DNA of 51,913 nucleotides. Source: Phenylobacterium deserti (GTDB lineage: Bacteria > Pseudomonadota > Alphaproteobacteria > Caulobacterales > Caulobacteraceae). A program made the position numbers and the translations under genes. The notes under the pieces were generated by a model, which made no database searches, was not told the DNA's origin, and saw nothing but the letters and a program-made list of their open reading frames with translations. The DNA is taken from assembly GCA_943332615.1 (NCBI GenBank), contig CALQQB010000024.1, positions 1 through 51,913 on the forward strand, given 5' to 3'. Below are positions 7,214 through 15,940 of this stretch, piece by piece; the stretch's first letter is position 1; each line of letters starts with the position of its first letter.

Positions 7214-8527
7214 ATGGCCGCCGGAGGCACCTGGTCACGAAGGCGAGGATCTCAACCGGACGATGCCCGGACCCGTCGCGCGGTGGATCAGGTGCGCGGT
7301 GTGCTCGGCGACCTGGAGGGCCGGCTCTCAGCGCCGACAGCCGTGCCGTTGCAGCCGGAAGCGGTGGCGGCGCTTGGCGAGGCTCTCCAGACCCTGTCGC
7401 GCCGAATGGCGCGGCACGAAGAGGTGACAGCTGAGACCTGTGAGGCCCTTGGCTCGAGCCTGAGGGCCCTTGCACGGCGGCTGGACCTCTATTCCGAGCA
7501 GCAGGCGGCTCTGGCGGCGAAGGTGGCGGACGGCGAGGCCAGGATTGTCATCCGCCTGGAGCAGGCGCTAGCGGAGATCGCCGCCGCGCGGGCGGCTCCG
7601 GGCGCACGGGCGGTGCGAGGGCGCGTCGTGGGGCTTATGATCGCCGTCGGCGCCATGGGCGTGGTGGTTGTCGGCGCAACGATGCTGGCCCGCGAACGGG
7701 CCCCGCCGACCGCCAGATCACCCAGCGCCACGACACTTGTGAGCCTGCCGCTCCGGGCCAGCCTACGGATCGCGAGCGACGTTCTGCAGTCTCCCCCGCC
7801 AGCGCCGCTGCCCGTGGCCCCGATCCCGCCCCCTGCCGTGGCGGGGCGCGACGCCTACCCAGCGATCACCGCGGCGCTTGGCCGCGGCGACGCAACGGCG
7901 CTCCCACGACTGGTTGGCCTTGCCCAGGCCGGTGACGCCCGCGCGCAGCTGCACCTGGCCAGCCTGTATGAAGGCGGTGCGCCTGGTGTTCCGCGCGACC
8001 TCGCAGCTGCCCGTTCGTGGACGCGGCGGGCGGCCGAGGGCGGTGATCGCGTGGCCATGTATAATCTCGCGCTCTTTCTCATGGACGCCGGCGGGACCGA
8101 CGGCGAGGCTGCCAACTGGTTCCGCCGCTCCGCGGAGCGGGGGGTAATTGACGCGCAGTATAACCTGGGTCTGCTCTACGAGGCCGGTCGCGGCGTGGAC
8201 CGGAACCTACGCGAGGCTTACCGCTGGTTCTCGGTCGCCGCCAACGCGGGGGACGCGGCCGCGCGCGAAAAGCAGGTCGAACTGGAAGGCCGCCTGCAGC
8301 CGGCCGAGCGCGGTGGCCTGGACCGTGACGCGGCGGGCTTCCAGCCGAACACCCCGGCGGCTTCGGATCTCGCGACGCTTGTCCCGCCCGCTGAGACCCT
8401 GGCCGAGACCCAGGTCTTGCTGGCGCGTAAGGGCTACTACGTGGGTCCTGTTGATGGCGTGGCCACGCCGGCCCTGAGGACGGCGGTGGCGGCCTACCTG
8501 CGAGATCACCCACAGGTCATGCCCTAG
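7214..8527 (+). CDS. PodJ-like Sel1-repeat membrane protein
   Basis: A 437-residue single-pass protein. The first about 135 residues are cytoplasmic, Ala/Arg/Glu-rich and probably helical or coiled coil; one membrane helix follows at about 137-158 (GLMIAVGAMGVVVVGATML), then a Pro-rich linker, three Sel1-like repeats (for example DARAQLHLASLYEGGAPGV and DAQYNLGLLYEAGRGVDRN) and a C-terminal peptidoglycan-binding-like segment (TQVLLARKGYYVGPVDGVAT). This is the architecture of the end of PodJ, the polar organiser of Caulobacter, but the cytoplasmic part is far shorter. Start 7214 is preferred (GGGGGA five bases upstream) over GTG at 7181. It is divergent from the fibre operon, which invites a link to fibre placement; that is inference. 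Its stop overlaps the next gene's stop. Confidence 0.75.
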   Translation: MAAGGTWSRRRGSQPDDARTRRAVDQVRGVLGDLEGRLSAPTAVPLQPEAVAALGEALQTLSRRMARHEEVTAETCEALGSSLRALARRLDLYSEQQAALAAKVADGEARIVIRLEQALAEIAAARAAPGARAVRGRVVGLMIAVGAMGVVVVGATMLARERAPPTARSPSATTLVSLPLRASLRIASDVLQSPPPAPLPVAPIPPPAVAGRDAYPAITAALGRGDATALPRLVGLAQAGDARAQLHLASLYEGGAPGVPRDLAAARSWTRRAAEGGDRVAMYNLALFLMDAGGTDGEAANWFRRSAERGVIDAQYNLGLLYEAGRGVDRNLREAYRWFSVAANAGDAAAREKQVELEGRLQPAERGGLDRDAAGFQPNTPAASDLATLVPPAETLAETQVLLARKGYYVGPVDGVATPALRTAVAAYLRDHPQVMP

Positions 8528-9603
8528 CCGTTCGGTTGCACCATGATCTTCACGTGCGCTTCTGGGTCGCCAAGCGCTTTGAACGCGCCGGAAACGCCGT
8601 CGAGGCCCACCGTCCCGGTCACCAGCCCGCTCACGTCGATGACGCCTTCGGATAGGTGACGCAGCGTCAGGGCGAACTCCTCCGGCGAGTAGCCAAACAC
8701 GAAGGTGAGTTCGATTTCCTTGGTGATGGCGATCGAGGGTTCGATCCGGTCGGTCTCCATGCAGACGCCGGCGACGACGATCTGGCTGCCGGCGGGCGCG
8801 GCCTCGATCAGGGCCTGGAGCACGCCGGGTGAGCCGACGCATTCGAAAACCACCGGCTGGGCGATCGGCGCGCCCATCATCCGCATCATCGACTGAGCGG
8901 CTCGCGTCTTGGGCACGCCCAGGCTCTCCCACCGTTCGTGCGGGCTCTCGGCGGCCGGGTCGATCACGATATCGGCGCCCAGTTTCTCGGCGGCGGCGCG
9001 GCGGCGGGGCGAGAAGTCGGCGGCGATGACCGGGCCGTAGCCCTGCGCCTTGAGCGCCGCGATCACCGCCAGCCCGACCGGACCGCAGCCGACGACCAGC
9101 GATACGGATTTCGGCTCCAGCCGGGCCTTGGCCACCGCGTGCAGACCCACCGCGAAGGGCTCAGTGAGCGCGGCGCTTTCGGTGGGCAGACCGTTGGGGA
9201 CCTCCAGGATCAGCGCTTCGGACAGGATCATGCGCTCGGCGAACCCGCCCGGCAGCCGGTTCGAGAACCCCAGGGCCTCGACGCCTCCGCCGGTCATGGT
9301 GATCGGGATGCTGACCACCCGGGCGCCGGCCTTCAGCGCCTTGGCCGAGCCTGGCCCGTGGTCGAGAATCTCGGCGCAGAATTCGTGGCCGAAGACGGTG
9401 TCAGCGGCGGGGTCGAAGCCGCTTTCGGGCGCGCCGCCCCGGCGGCCTAGGTCGATCAGGTGCTCCATGTGGTGGAGCGCGTGAAGGTCCGATCCGCAAA
9501 TCCCGCAGGCCAGGGTTTTGACCAGCACCTGGCCTTCGCCCGGCGTCAGTTCACCGATCTCGTCGCACACCAGCGTCTTGTTGCGGCGGACCACGGCTCT
9601 CAT
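8524..9603 (-). CDS. Zinc-binding alcohol dehydrogenase (MDR family)
   Basis: A 359-residue medium-chain dehydrogenase. The catalytic zinc ligands are visible in the CGICGSD motif and the FGHEF motif; the nucleotide site is VVGCGPVGLAV in a Rossmann fold, followed by ADFSPRRR, whose early Asp suggests NAD over NADP. The four-cysteine structural zinc loop of classical alcohol dehydrogenases is absent, the region after GHE being short (GARVVSIPITMTGGGV). Start 9603 is supported by GGGAG at a normal distance. The gene is divergent from fabD, with 82 bases between the starts, and converges with the Sel1 gene. Substrate unknown. Confidence 0.85.
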   Translation of the reverse strand: MRAVVRRNKTLVCDEIGELTPGEGQVLVKTLACGICGSDLHALHHMEHLIDLGRRGGAPESGFDPAADTVFGHEFCAEILDHGPGSAKALKAGARVVSIPITMTGGGVEALGFSNRLPGGFAERMILSEALILEVPNGLPTESAALTEPFAVGLHAVAKARLEPKSVSLVVGCGPVGLAVIAALKAQGYGPVIAADFSPRRRAAAEKLGADIVIDPAAESPHERWESLGVPKTRAAQSMMRMMGAPIAQPVVFECVGSPGVLQALIEAAPAGSQIVVAGVCMETDRIEPSIAITKEIELTFVFGYSPEEFALTLRHLSEGVIDVSGLVTGTVGLDGVSGAFKALGDPEAHVKIMVQPNG

Positions 9604-9685
9604 AGGTTCACTCCCGATCAGCTTGTCGTCATGGGTTCTATCCCCTAACCCTCGCGCCTTGGAATCAACAGGGAGCTCGTTCCAA

Positions 9686-10630
9686 ATGAGCCTCGCCTTC
9701 CTCTTTCCCGGACAGGGTAGCCAGGCCGTCGGCATGGGCCAGGACCTGGCCGAAGCCTTCGCCAGCGCCCGCGAGGTGTTTCAGGAGGTCGATGACGCCC
9801 TGAATCAGAAGCTGTTCAAATTGATGAAGGATGGGCCGGAGGACCAGCTCACCCTGACCGAGAACGCCCAGCCGGCATTGATGGCTGTCAGCGTGGCGGT
9901 GATGCGGACGCTGGAGAAAGAGTTCGGCGTCGCGATCGGCAAAGCCGCGTTCGTGGCTGGCCACAGCCTGGGTGAGTATTCGGCCCTGGCGGCGGCAGGC
10001 GCTATCAGCCTGCCGGATACGGCGCGTCTTCTGAAACTTCGCGGCCAGGCTATGCAGCGGGCCGTTCCTGTCGGCGAGGGGGCCATGGCTTCCCTCATCG
10101 GGCCCAAGGCCGATGTCGCCCTGGCCGAGGAGGCTGCGAAGGCGGGTTCCGCGGTGGGTGTCTGCGTGGTGGCCAACGACAACAACGCCGGCAACGTCGT
10201 GATTTCTGGCGACAAGGCAGCCGTGGACGCGGCGATTGAGGCGGCCAAGGCGCTGGGCGCGCGCGCCATCCTCCTGAACGTCTCGGCGCCCTTCCACTGC
10301 CCGCTGATGCAGCCCGCCGCCGACGAAATGGCGGAGGCGCTGGCCGCCGCGACCATCATCTCGCCGCGCGCGCCGATGGTGGCCAATGTCAGCGCCCAGC
10401 CGACCAACGACCCCGAGGCGATCCGCCGGATGCTGATCGAGCAGGTGACCGGCCGGGTGCGCTGGCGCGAGAGTATGATCTGGATGGCCGGGGACGGCGG
10501 CGTCAGCCGCTTCGCTGAGGCGGGCGCCGGCAAGGTCTTGTCGGGCATGGCCAAACGGATCGCGCCCGACGCGGAGGCGACGCCCCTGAACGGTCCCGCC
10601 GACCTCGAAGCCTTCGCAAAGTCGCTGTGA
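9686..10630 (+). CDS. fabD: Malonyl-CoA:ACP transacylase
   Basis: A 314-residue FabD, the usual length. It moves malonate from CoA to acyl carrier protein for fatty-acid elongation. The amino end FLFPGQGSQAVGMG and the active-site motif GHSLGEYSA (S94) are present; AGPFHCPLM is replaced by the equivalent SAPFHCPLM with the catalytic His. Start ATG at 9686 begins exactly at the family start. It is followed ten bases later by fabG, the first two genes of the fatty-acid cluster. Confidence 0.96.
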   Translation: MSLAFLFPGQGSQAVGMGQDLAEAFASAREVFQEVDDALNQKLFKLMKDGPEDQLTLTENAQPALMAVSVAVMRTLEKEFGVAIGKAAFVAGHSLGEYSALAAAGAISLPDTARLLKLRGQAMQRAVPVGEGAMASLIGPKADVALAEEAAKAGSAVGVCVVANDNNAGNVVISGDKAAVDAAIEAAKALGARAILLNVSAPFHCPLMQPAADEMAEALAAATIISPRAPMVANVSAQPTNDPEAIRRMLIEQVTGRVRWRESMIWMAGDGGVSRFAEAGAGKVLSGMAKRIAPDAEATPLNGPADLEAFAKSL

Positions 10631-10640
10631 GGACGTCTGC

Positions 10641-11381
10641 ATGTTTGACCTGACCGGCAAAACCGCCCTCGTCACCGGCGCCACCGGCGGCATCGGCGCC
10701 GAAATCGCGCGAACCCTGCACGCCCAGGGCGCCCATGTGGTGCTGTCGGGCACCCGCGAGGCCGTGTTGCGGGAGCTGGCCGACGCGCTCGGCGAACGGG
10801 TCTCGGTGGCCGCGGCGAATCTCTCGGACTCGGCGGCCGTGGACGGCCTGATCGCGGCGGCGGAAGCCGCCGCCGGTTCGCCGCTGGACATCGTGGTGGC
10901 CAACGCCGGCATCACCAGGGATGGCCTTCTAATGCGCATGAAGGACGAGGACTGGGAGACCGTTATCAAGGTCAACCTGGAGAGCTACTTCCGCCTCGCC
11001 CGCGCCGCGATGCGCGGGATGATGAAGCGCCGCCACGGCCGCATCATTGGCATTACCTCCGTGGTGGGCGTGATGGGCAATCCGGGACAGGCGAACTATG
11101 CTGCCTCGAAGGCTGGAATGATTGGGTTTTCCAAAGCGTTGGCGCAGGAAGTCGCCACCCGTGGAATAACGGTCAACTGCGTTGCGCCCGGCTTCATCGA
11201 AAGTCCGATGACCGACGCGCTGAATGAACAGCAGAAGGCGGGCATTCTGACCACCATCCCGGCCGGCCGCCTGGGCGCGGGCGCCGACGTGGCCGCTGCC
11301 GTGGCCTATCTCGCCAGCAACGAAGCGGCCTACATGACCGGCCAGACGCTGCATGTGAACGGCGGCATGGTGATGATCTGA
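10641..11381 (+). CDS. fabG: 3-oxoacyl-ACP reductase
   Basis: A 246-residue short-chain dehydrogenase that reduces 3-oxoacyl-ACP with NADPH. The cofactor motif TGATGGIGAE, NAGITRDGLLMRM, S140 in the GITSVVG motif, and the Y153-x3-K157 pair (YAASKAG) are all present, and the end HVNGGMVMI is typical of FabG. It lies between fabD and acpP on the same strand, as in most proteobacteria. Confidence 0.96.
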   Translation: MFDLTGKTALVTGATGGIGAEIARTLHAQGAHVVLSGTREAVLRELADALGERVSVAAANLSDSAAVDGLIAAAEAAAGSPLDIVVANAGITRDGLLMRMKDEDWETVIKVNLESYFRLARAAMRGMMKRRHGRIIGITSVVGVMGNPGQANYAASKAGMIGFSKALAQEVATRGITVNCVAPGFIESPMTDALNEQQKAGILTTIPAGRLGAGADVAAAVAYLASNEAAYMTGQTLHVNGGMVMI

Positions 11382-11388
11382 CTTTCAC

Positions 11389-11419
11389 CGGGCGTGTGGA
11401 ACATGCTACCCGACGCCCG
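11389..11419 (+). terminator. Possible terminator after fabG
   Basis: CGGGCGT (11389-11395) pairs with ACGCCCG (11413-11419) around a 17-base loop, starting eight bases after the fabG stop. Only a short AATTT follows, so termination would be weak; it may be a processing or stability hairpin. Confidence 0.3.
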
Positions 11420-11441
11420 AATTTCACCGCGTAGGCGAGAG

Positions 11442-11470
11442 TTGACTTCGCAGTCCGCCTCGCCGATGCA
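11442..11470 (+). promoter_or_regulatory. Candidate acpP promoter
   Basis: TTGACT (11442-11447) and GATGCA (11465-11470) are separated by 17 bases, about 33 bases before the acpP start. The -35 is good and the -10 poor. A separate acpP promoter would fit the high demand for acyl carrier protein. Confidence 0.35.
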
Positions 11471-11503
11471 ATGACCAGACTAAGCCCTGAGGGACCTACC
11501 TAA

Positions 11504-11743
11504 ATGTCCGACGTCCTTGAACGCGTCCGCAAGATTGTCATCGAACACCTCGATGCCGACCCCGAGAAGGTGACCGAGAAGGCCAGCTTCATCGATGACC
11601 TGGGCGCCGACAGCCTCGACAACGTCGAGCTGGTGATGGCGTTCGAAGAGGAATTCGACATTGAAATTCCTGATGATGCCGCTGAGCACATCCAGACGGT
11701 CGGCGATGCCGTGAAGTTCATCGGCGAGCGGCTGGGCGGTTAG
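11504..11743 (+). CDS. acpP: Acyl carrier protein
   Basis: A 79-residue acidic four-helix protein. S37 in the [12 protein letters not shown] motif is the site that receives 4'-phosphopantetheine. The whole sequence matches the canonical ACP pattern, including [11 protein letters not shown] in helix III. It carries growing fatty acyl chains in the cytoplasm. A strong terminator-like hairpin follows, which would let acpP be expressed more than fabF. Confidence 0.97.
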   Translation: MSDVLERVRKIVIEHLDADPEKVTEKASFIDDLGADSLDNVELVMAFEEEFDIEIPDDAAEHIQTVGDAVKFIGERLGG

Positions 11744-11763
11744 CCGTCACTTCCACCGGAATC

Positions 11764-11815
11764 AAAGCCGCCGCGTCCCTGGGGTTCGCCCCGATGGCGC
11801 GGCGGTTTCGTTTTT
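11764..11815 (+). terminator. Intrinsic terminator between acpP and fabF
   Basis: CCGCCGCG (11768-11775) pairs with CGCGGCGG (11798-11805), and an inner GGGG-TTCG-CCCC tetraloop hairpin stabilises the apex. The A-rich 5' side (AAAG) and the 3' tract TTTCGTTTTT (11806-11815) complete a classical terminator. It ends 12 bases before the fabF start, so some read-through is needed for fabF unless it has its own promoter. Confidence 0.75.
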
Positions 11816-11827
11816 GAGGCCTTGCAC

Positions 11828-13114
11828 ATGCGTCGAGTGGTCGTCACCGGCATCGGGCTCCTGACCCCGCTGGGGCAGGGGACGGAGCTGACCTGGAAGA
11901 AGATCCTGGCCGGAGAGTCCGGCGCGGGGCGAATCAGCGCTTTTGACGTGGACGGCTGGGCCTGCCAAGTCGCCTGCGAGGTGCCGCGGGTCGATGGCCA
12001 GGGCGGGGGCGGGCCTGACGTGCCGGGCAGCTTCGATCCCGACGCTACATTGTCGCCCAAGGACCGCCGGCGGGTCGATGATTTCATACTTTATGGAATC
12101 GCGGCGGCTGACGAGGCCGTCAAGGATTCGGGCTGGGTCCCAGAGACCGACGAGGACCGCGAGCGCACCGGCGTGATGATCGGCTCCGGCATTGGCGGCC
12201 TGGGCACGATCGCCGCGACCGCGATCGAGCTGCACGAAAAGGGCCCCCGCAAGGTCAGCCCGTTCTTTATCCCCTCGTCGCTGATCAATCTGGTCAGCGG
12301 CCAGGTGTCGATCCGCCACGGCTTCAAGGGCCCGAACCATGCCGTGGTCACCGCCTGCGCAACCGGCGCCCACGCCATTGGCGACGCCTGCCGGATCATC
12401 AAGTATGGCGACGCCGACGTCATGGTGGCCGGCGGGGCCGAGGCCAGCGTGGTGCCCGTGGGCATTGCCGGCTTCATCGCCTGCCGCGCCATGTCCACCG
12501 GCTTCAACGACACGCCGCAGAAGGCCAGCCGGCCCTACGACAAGGACCGCGACGGCTTTGTGATGGGCGAGGGCGCCGGCATCGTGGTGGTCGAGGAGTT
12601 GGAGCACGCCCTGGCGCGCGGGGCCAAGATCTACGCCGAGATCATCGGCTACGGCATGGCCGGCGACGCCTACCACATCACCGCCCCGGCCGAGGACGGT
12701 GACGGCGGTTTCCGAGCCATGAAGGCAGCCATCAAGGACGCCGGCATCGACCCCTCTGAGATCGACTATATCAACGCCCATGGCACCTCGACGCCGCTGG
12801 GCGACGAGATCGAACTGCGCGCCGTGACGCGGCTGCTGGGCGAGGAGGCGGCCGCGAAGGTCTCGATGAGCTCGACCAAGTCGGCGACCGGCCACCTGCT
12901 GGGCGCAGCCGGGGCCATCGAGGCGGCGTTCGTCTGTCTGGCGATCCGCGATCAGATCGCGCCGCCGACGATCAACCTGGACAACCCGTCGGTCGAGACG
13001 TCCATCGACCTGGTCGCCCACAAGGCCAAGCCGATGGCGATCAATGTGGCGCTGTCGAACAGCTTCGGCTTCGGCGGCACCAACGCCTCGGTGATCTTCA
13101 AGAAATACCCGTGA
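11828..13114 (+). CDS. fabF: 3-oxoacyl-ACP synthase II
   Basis: A 428-residue KAS II condensing enzyme. C177 (TACATGAHAIG) is the acyl-thioester nucleophile; the two histidines lie in NAHGTSTPLGD and KSATGHLLGAAG; the end SFGFGGTNASV is typical. It extends acyl-ACP with malonyl-ACP. ATG at 11828 with GAGG upstream is chosen over a TTG six bases earlier. Its stop overlaps the GTG start of mltG. Confidence 0.96.
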   Translation: MRRVVVTGIGLLTPLGQGTELTWKKILAGESGAGRISAFDVDGWACQVACEVPRVDGQGGGGPDVPGSFDPDATLSPKDRRRVDDFILYGIAAADEAVKDSGWVPETDEDRERTGVMIGSGIGGLGTIAATAIELHEKGPRKVSPFFIPSSLINLVSGQVSIRHGFKGPNHAVVTACATGAHAIGDACRIIKYGDADVMVAGGAEASVVPVGIAGFIACRAMSTGFNDTPQKASRPYDKDRDGFVMGEGAGIVVVEELEHALARGAKIYAEIIGYGMAGDAYHITAPAEDGDGGFRAMKAAIKDAGIDPSEIDYINAHGTSTPLGDEIELRAVTRLLGEEAAAKVSMSSTKSATGHLLGAAGAIEAAFVCLAIRDQIAPPTINLDNPSVETSIDLVAHKAKPMAINVALSNSFGFGGTNASVIFKKYP

Positions 13115-14115
13115 CGAGACGCCGCCTCAGCCGGCGAGCGGCCGGCGGCGGCGCTCTGATCGCGCTGGGCCTGGCGCTGCTGCTGGGTCTGGCGGCGGCG
13201 TGGACCTATGTGGGGCCCGGCCCGAAGACCAAAGACGGCAGCATCACCGCGGTGATGCTGCCCAAAGGCTCTGGCGTCCGGCAGATCGCTGGGTCGTTGA
13301 AGGCTGCGGGCGTCATCACCTCGCCCGGCTTGTTCGGGCTTGCCGCGCGGTTGACCGGGGCGGCGTCGCACCTGAAGGCCGGCGAATACGCGATCGTCTC
13401 GGGCGCCTCGATGGCGCAGATCCTCGCCGACATCCGCGCCGGCAAGGTGGTGCGCCATCTGGTCCGCGTCCCCGAAGGGTGGACCAGCGGCATGGCGCTG
13501 GACGCGGTCAACGCCGAGCCAGTGCTGATCGGGACCGTGGAGGAGCCGCCGGAGGGCTCGATCCTGCCCGACACCTACGAGGTGCAACGCGGCGAGACGC
13601 GGGCCGAGGTGATCGCCCGCATGCGCGCCGCGCGCGACAAGGCGCTGGCCGAGCTGTGGGCCGGCCGCGACCCGGGCCTGCCGCTCAGAGACCCCGATGA
13701 AGCGGTGACCCTGGCTTCGATCGTCGAGAAGGAAACCGGGGTTGCGGCGGAGCGGCCGCGGGTGGCGGCGATCTTCGTCAACCGGCTGCGGGTCGGGATG
13801 GCGCTGCAGAGCGACCCGACGATCATCTATGGGCTCACCCGCGGGCGGCCGTTGGGGCGGGGCATCCGGGCGTCTGAGCTGGTGGCGATAAGCCCTTATA
13901 ATACCTACAAGGTCGTGGGATTGACGCCGACGCCGATCGCCAATCCGGGGCGCGCGGCGCTGGAGGCGGTGCTGCATCCGGCGAAGACCGACGAGCTCTA
14001 TTTCGTGGCCGATGGGACCGGGGGGCACGCCTTCGCCTCGACCTATGCCGAGCATGAGAAGAACGTGGCGCGGTGGCGCGATATCGAGCGCGCGAAGGCG
14101 GGGGCGAGGAACTGA
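13111..14115 (+). CDS. mltG: Endolytic murein transglycosylase MltG
   Basis: A 334-residue inner-membrane protein (YceG family) that cleaves nascent peptidoglycan strands and so limits glycan length. It has one N-terminal membrane helix (about 13-32, ALIALGLALLLGLAAAW), a LysM-like region (EGWTSGMALDAV), and the catalytic motif LASIVEKETG (E206/E208) with FVNRLRVGMALQSDPT. The GTG start overlaps the fabF stop by four bases, indicating coupling. The pairing fabF-mltG is common in alphaproteobacteria. Confidence 0.93.
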   Translation: MTRRRLSRRAAGGGALIALGLALLLGLAAAWTYVGPGPKTKDGSITAVMLPKGSGVRQIAGSLKAAGVITSPGLFGLAARLTGAASHLKAGEYAIVSGASMAQILADIRAGKVVRHLVRVPEGWTSGMALDAVNAEPVLIGTVEEPPEGSILPDTYEVQRGETRAEVIARMRAARDKALAELWAGRDPGLPLRDPDEAVTLASIVEKETGVAAERPRVAAIFVNRLRVGMALQSDPTIIYGLTRGRPLGRGIRASELVAISPYNTYKVVGLTPTPIANPGRAALEAVLHPAKTDELYFVADGTGGHAFASTYAEHEKNVARWRDIERAKAGARN

Positions 14116-14996
14116 TGCCGATCTCGGGGATGACGGGGTTTGGGCGGGCTGAGGGGGCGCAGGGCGGGTGGACCTGGGCGGTCGAGGCCCGGAGCGTCAA
14201 CGGGCGGAACCTGGAGACTCGGTTCCGCGGGCCGCCGGGGTTCGACGGGCTGGAGCGGGCGGCGCGGGAGGGAGCGCAGGCGCGGTTCCAACGCGGGCAA
14301 CTGACCGTGGGCGTGCAGGCCAAGCGCTCGGAAGGCGCGGGCTCGGTGCGGGTGAACGTGGAACAGCTGGAGCGCTACCTGGCGATCGGCGCGGCCTATG
14401 TGGACGACGGGCGGGTCAAGCCGCCCCGGCTGGATGGCCTGCTGAGCCTGCGCGGCGTGATCGAGGCGGAGGACGCGGGGCTGGATCCCGAGGTGCAGGC
14501 CAGCCTGGAGGCCGCCATGGCCACCTCCCTTGCCGTGGCTCTTGACGGGCTGGCGGTGGCGCGCCGCGAGGAAGGCCTGGCGCTGCTGCCTGTGCTGAGC
14601 GCCCAGATGGACCGGATCGGCGACCTGGCGGACCAGGCGGCGCAGACCGCGGCCGGCCAGCCGGCGGCGATCAAGGCCCGCTTCGAGGCACGGCTGAAGG
14701 AGCTGGCCGGCGAGGCGGCCAGCGAGGAGCGCATCATCCAGGAAGCCGCCGCCATGGCGGTGAAGGCCGACGTCCGAGAGGAGCTGGACCGGCTGGCGGG
14801 GCATGTCGACGCGGCCCGCGAGCTTTTAGCCAGTGACGGTGGCGTTGGGCGGCGGCTGGATTTTCTGACCCAGGAATTCATGCGCGAAGCCAATACCTTG
14901 TGCTCGAAATCTCAGACCGGGGCCTTGACCAAGCTGGGCCTGGATCTGAAAGCCACCATCGAGCAGTTCCGCGAGCAGGTGCAGAATGTGGAATAG
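14115..14996 (+). CDS. YicC-family endoribonuclease
   Basis: A 293-residue YicC protein. The amino end PISGMTGFGRAEG and the conserved carboxyl block FLTQEFMREANTLCSKSQ are diagnostic; the latter holds the acidic residues assigned to RNase activity in the family. Members degrade small RNAs. It begins inside the mltG stop (TGATG) with GAGGA upstream, and precedes gmk as in many bacteria. YicC proteins are about 287-295 residues, so it is full length. Confidence 0.93.
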   Translation: MPISGMTGFGRAEGAQGGWTWAVEARSVNGRNLETRFRGPPGFDGLERAAREGAQARFQRGQLTVGVQAKRSEGAGSVRVNVEQLERYLAIGAAYVDDGRVKPPRLDGLLSLRGVIEAEDAGLDPEVQASLEAAMATSLAVALDGLAVARREEGLALLPVLSAQMDRIGDLADQAAQTAAGQPAAIKARFEARLKELAGEAASEERIIQEAAAMAVKADVREELDRLAGHVDAARELLASDGGVGRRLDFLTQEFMREANTLCSKSQTGALTKLGLDLKATIEQFREQVQNVE

Positions 14997-15007
14997 AACC
15001 CTGCCGC

Positions 15008-15127
15008 TCATCTTGGCGAAGGCCAGGACCCAGATGGAAGAACCAGGACGTCTGCTCGAGGCGCGCAGCGCCCCTTCCAGCCCACCTCGACGTCATGCGA
15101 TCTGGGTCCCGGCTTTCGCCGGGATGA
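15008..15127. repeat. Palindromic intergenic repeat, copy 1
   Basis: A 120-base element between yicC and gmk. Its ends (15008-15036 and 15099-15127) are inverted repeats, 24 of 29 positions matching, built around CGAAAGCCGGGACCCAGAT. The centre contains GCGCAGCGCC. The same arms occur at 15941-16060, with the central motif in the opposite orientation. The right arm ends 13 bases before the gmk start. Confidence 0.75.
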
Positions 15128-15140
15128 TCGGGCTTCTAAA

Positions 15141-15869
15141 GTGAACGCAGCGCACTCTGACGAACATGCAAAGCCGTGGGAGACCACGCGGCGGGGGCTG
15201 CTGCTGCTGGTTTCGAGCCCGGCTGGGGCGGGGAAGACTTCGCTGACCCGCAACCTGGTCGCCGACCACTCGGACCTGACGCTGTCGATCTCGGCCACGA
15301 CGCGCGAGGCGCGGCCGGGCGAGAGCGAGGGGCGCGAGTACTTCTTCAAGACCCGCGCCGAGTTCGAGGCGATGATCGGCGCCGGCGCCTTCCTGGAGTG
15401 GGCGGTCGTCAACGGCAACTACTACGGCACGCCCGAGGCGCCGGTGATGGCCGCGCTGAAGGCCGGACACGACGTGCTGTTCGACATCGACTGGCAGGGC
15501 GCAGCCCAGATCGCCGAAAAGGCGCCGCACGACAGCGTGCGCCTGTTCATCCTGCCGCCGGCCTGGGGCGACCTAGAACGCCGCCTGCGCGCGCGGGCCC
15601 AGGACAGCGAGGAGACCATGACCGCGCGCCTGGAACTGGGCCGCGAGGAGATCACCCACTGGGCGGAATACGACTACGTCATCGTCAACAAGAACTTCGA
15701 CCGGGCCTATGCGGACCTGGGGCACATCTACCGGGCCGAGCGGATGAAGCCCGGGCGGAACGTGTGGCTGCCGGGGTTTGTGGCGGGGTTGCTGGCTGAG
15801 GATGAGGTGGAGGGGGTGCGCGAGCAGGAGCCGCCAAAGACGGTGAAGATGCGGCCGGTGCAGAAGTAG
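15141..15869 (+). CDS. gmk: Guanylate kinase
   Basis: A 242-residue P-loop kinase converting GMP to GDP. The ATP loop SSPAGAGKTSL, the GMP-binding region SATTREARPGESEGREYFF, and FDIDWQGAAQI are all standard. About 20 extra residues precede the P-loop and about 30 Pro/Lys-rich residues extend the end (EDEVEGVREQEPPKTVKMRP). The GTG at 15141 has no good Shine-Dalgarno because the palindromic repeat sits directly upstream; no better in-frame start is visible. Confidence 0.93.
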   Translation: MNAAHSDEHAKPWETTRRGLLLLVSSPAGAGKTSLTRNLVADHSDLTLSISATTREARPGESEGREYFFKTRAEFEAMIGAGAFLEWAVVNGNYYGTPEAPVMAALKAGHDVLFDIDWQGAAQIAEKAPHDSVRLFILPPAWGDLERRLRARAQDSEETMTARLELGREEITHWAEYDYVIVNKNFDRAYADLGHIYRAERMKPGRNVWLPGFVAGLLAEDEVEGVREQEPPKTVKMRPVQK

Positions 15870-15940
15870 GGCGCATGGACCGCAGTCGGTTTCAGGATCA
15901 GGCGGCGTCCTGAAGGACGTTGGCTCCCACACTCCCCCCG

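Noticed and set aside
9518..9685. Upstream extension of fabD with 56 more residues
   Set aside because: The extra part overlaps the divergent dehydrogenase gene and has no similarity to FabD, whose usual start is at 9686.
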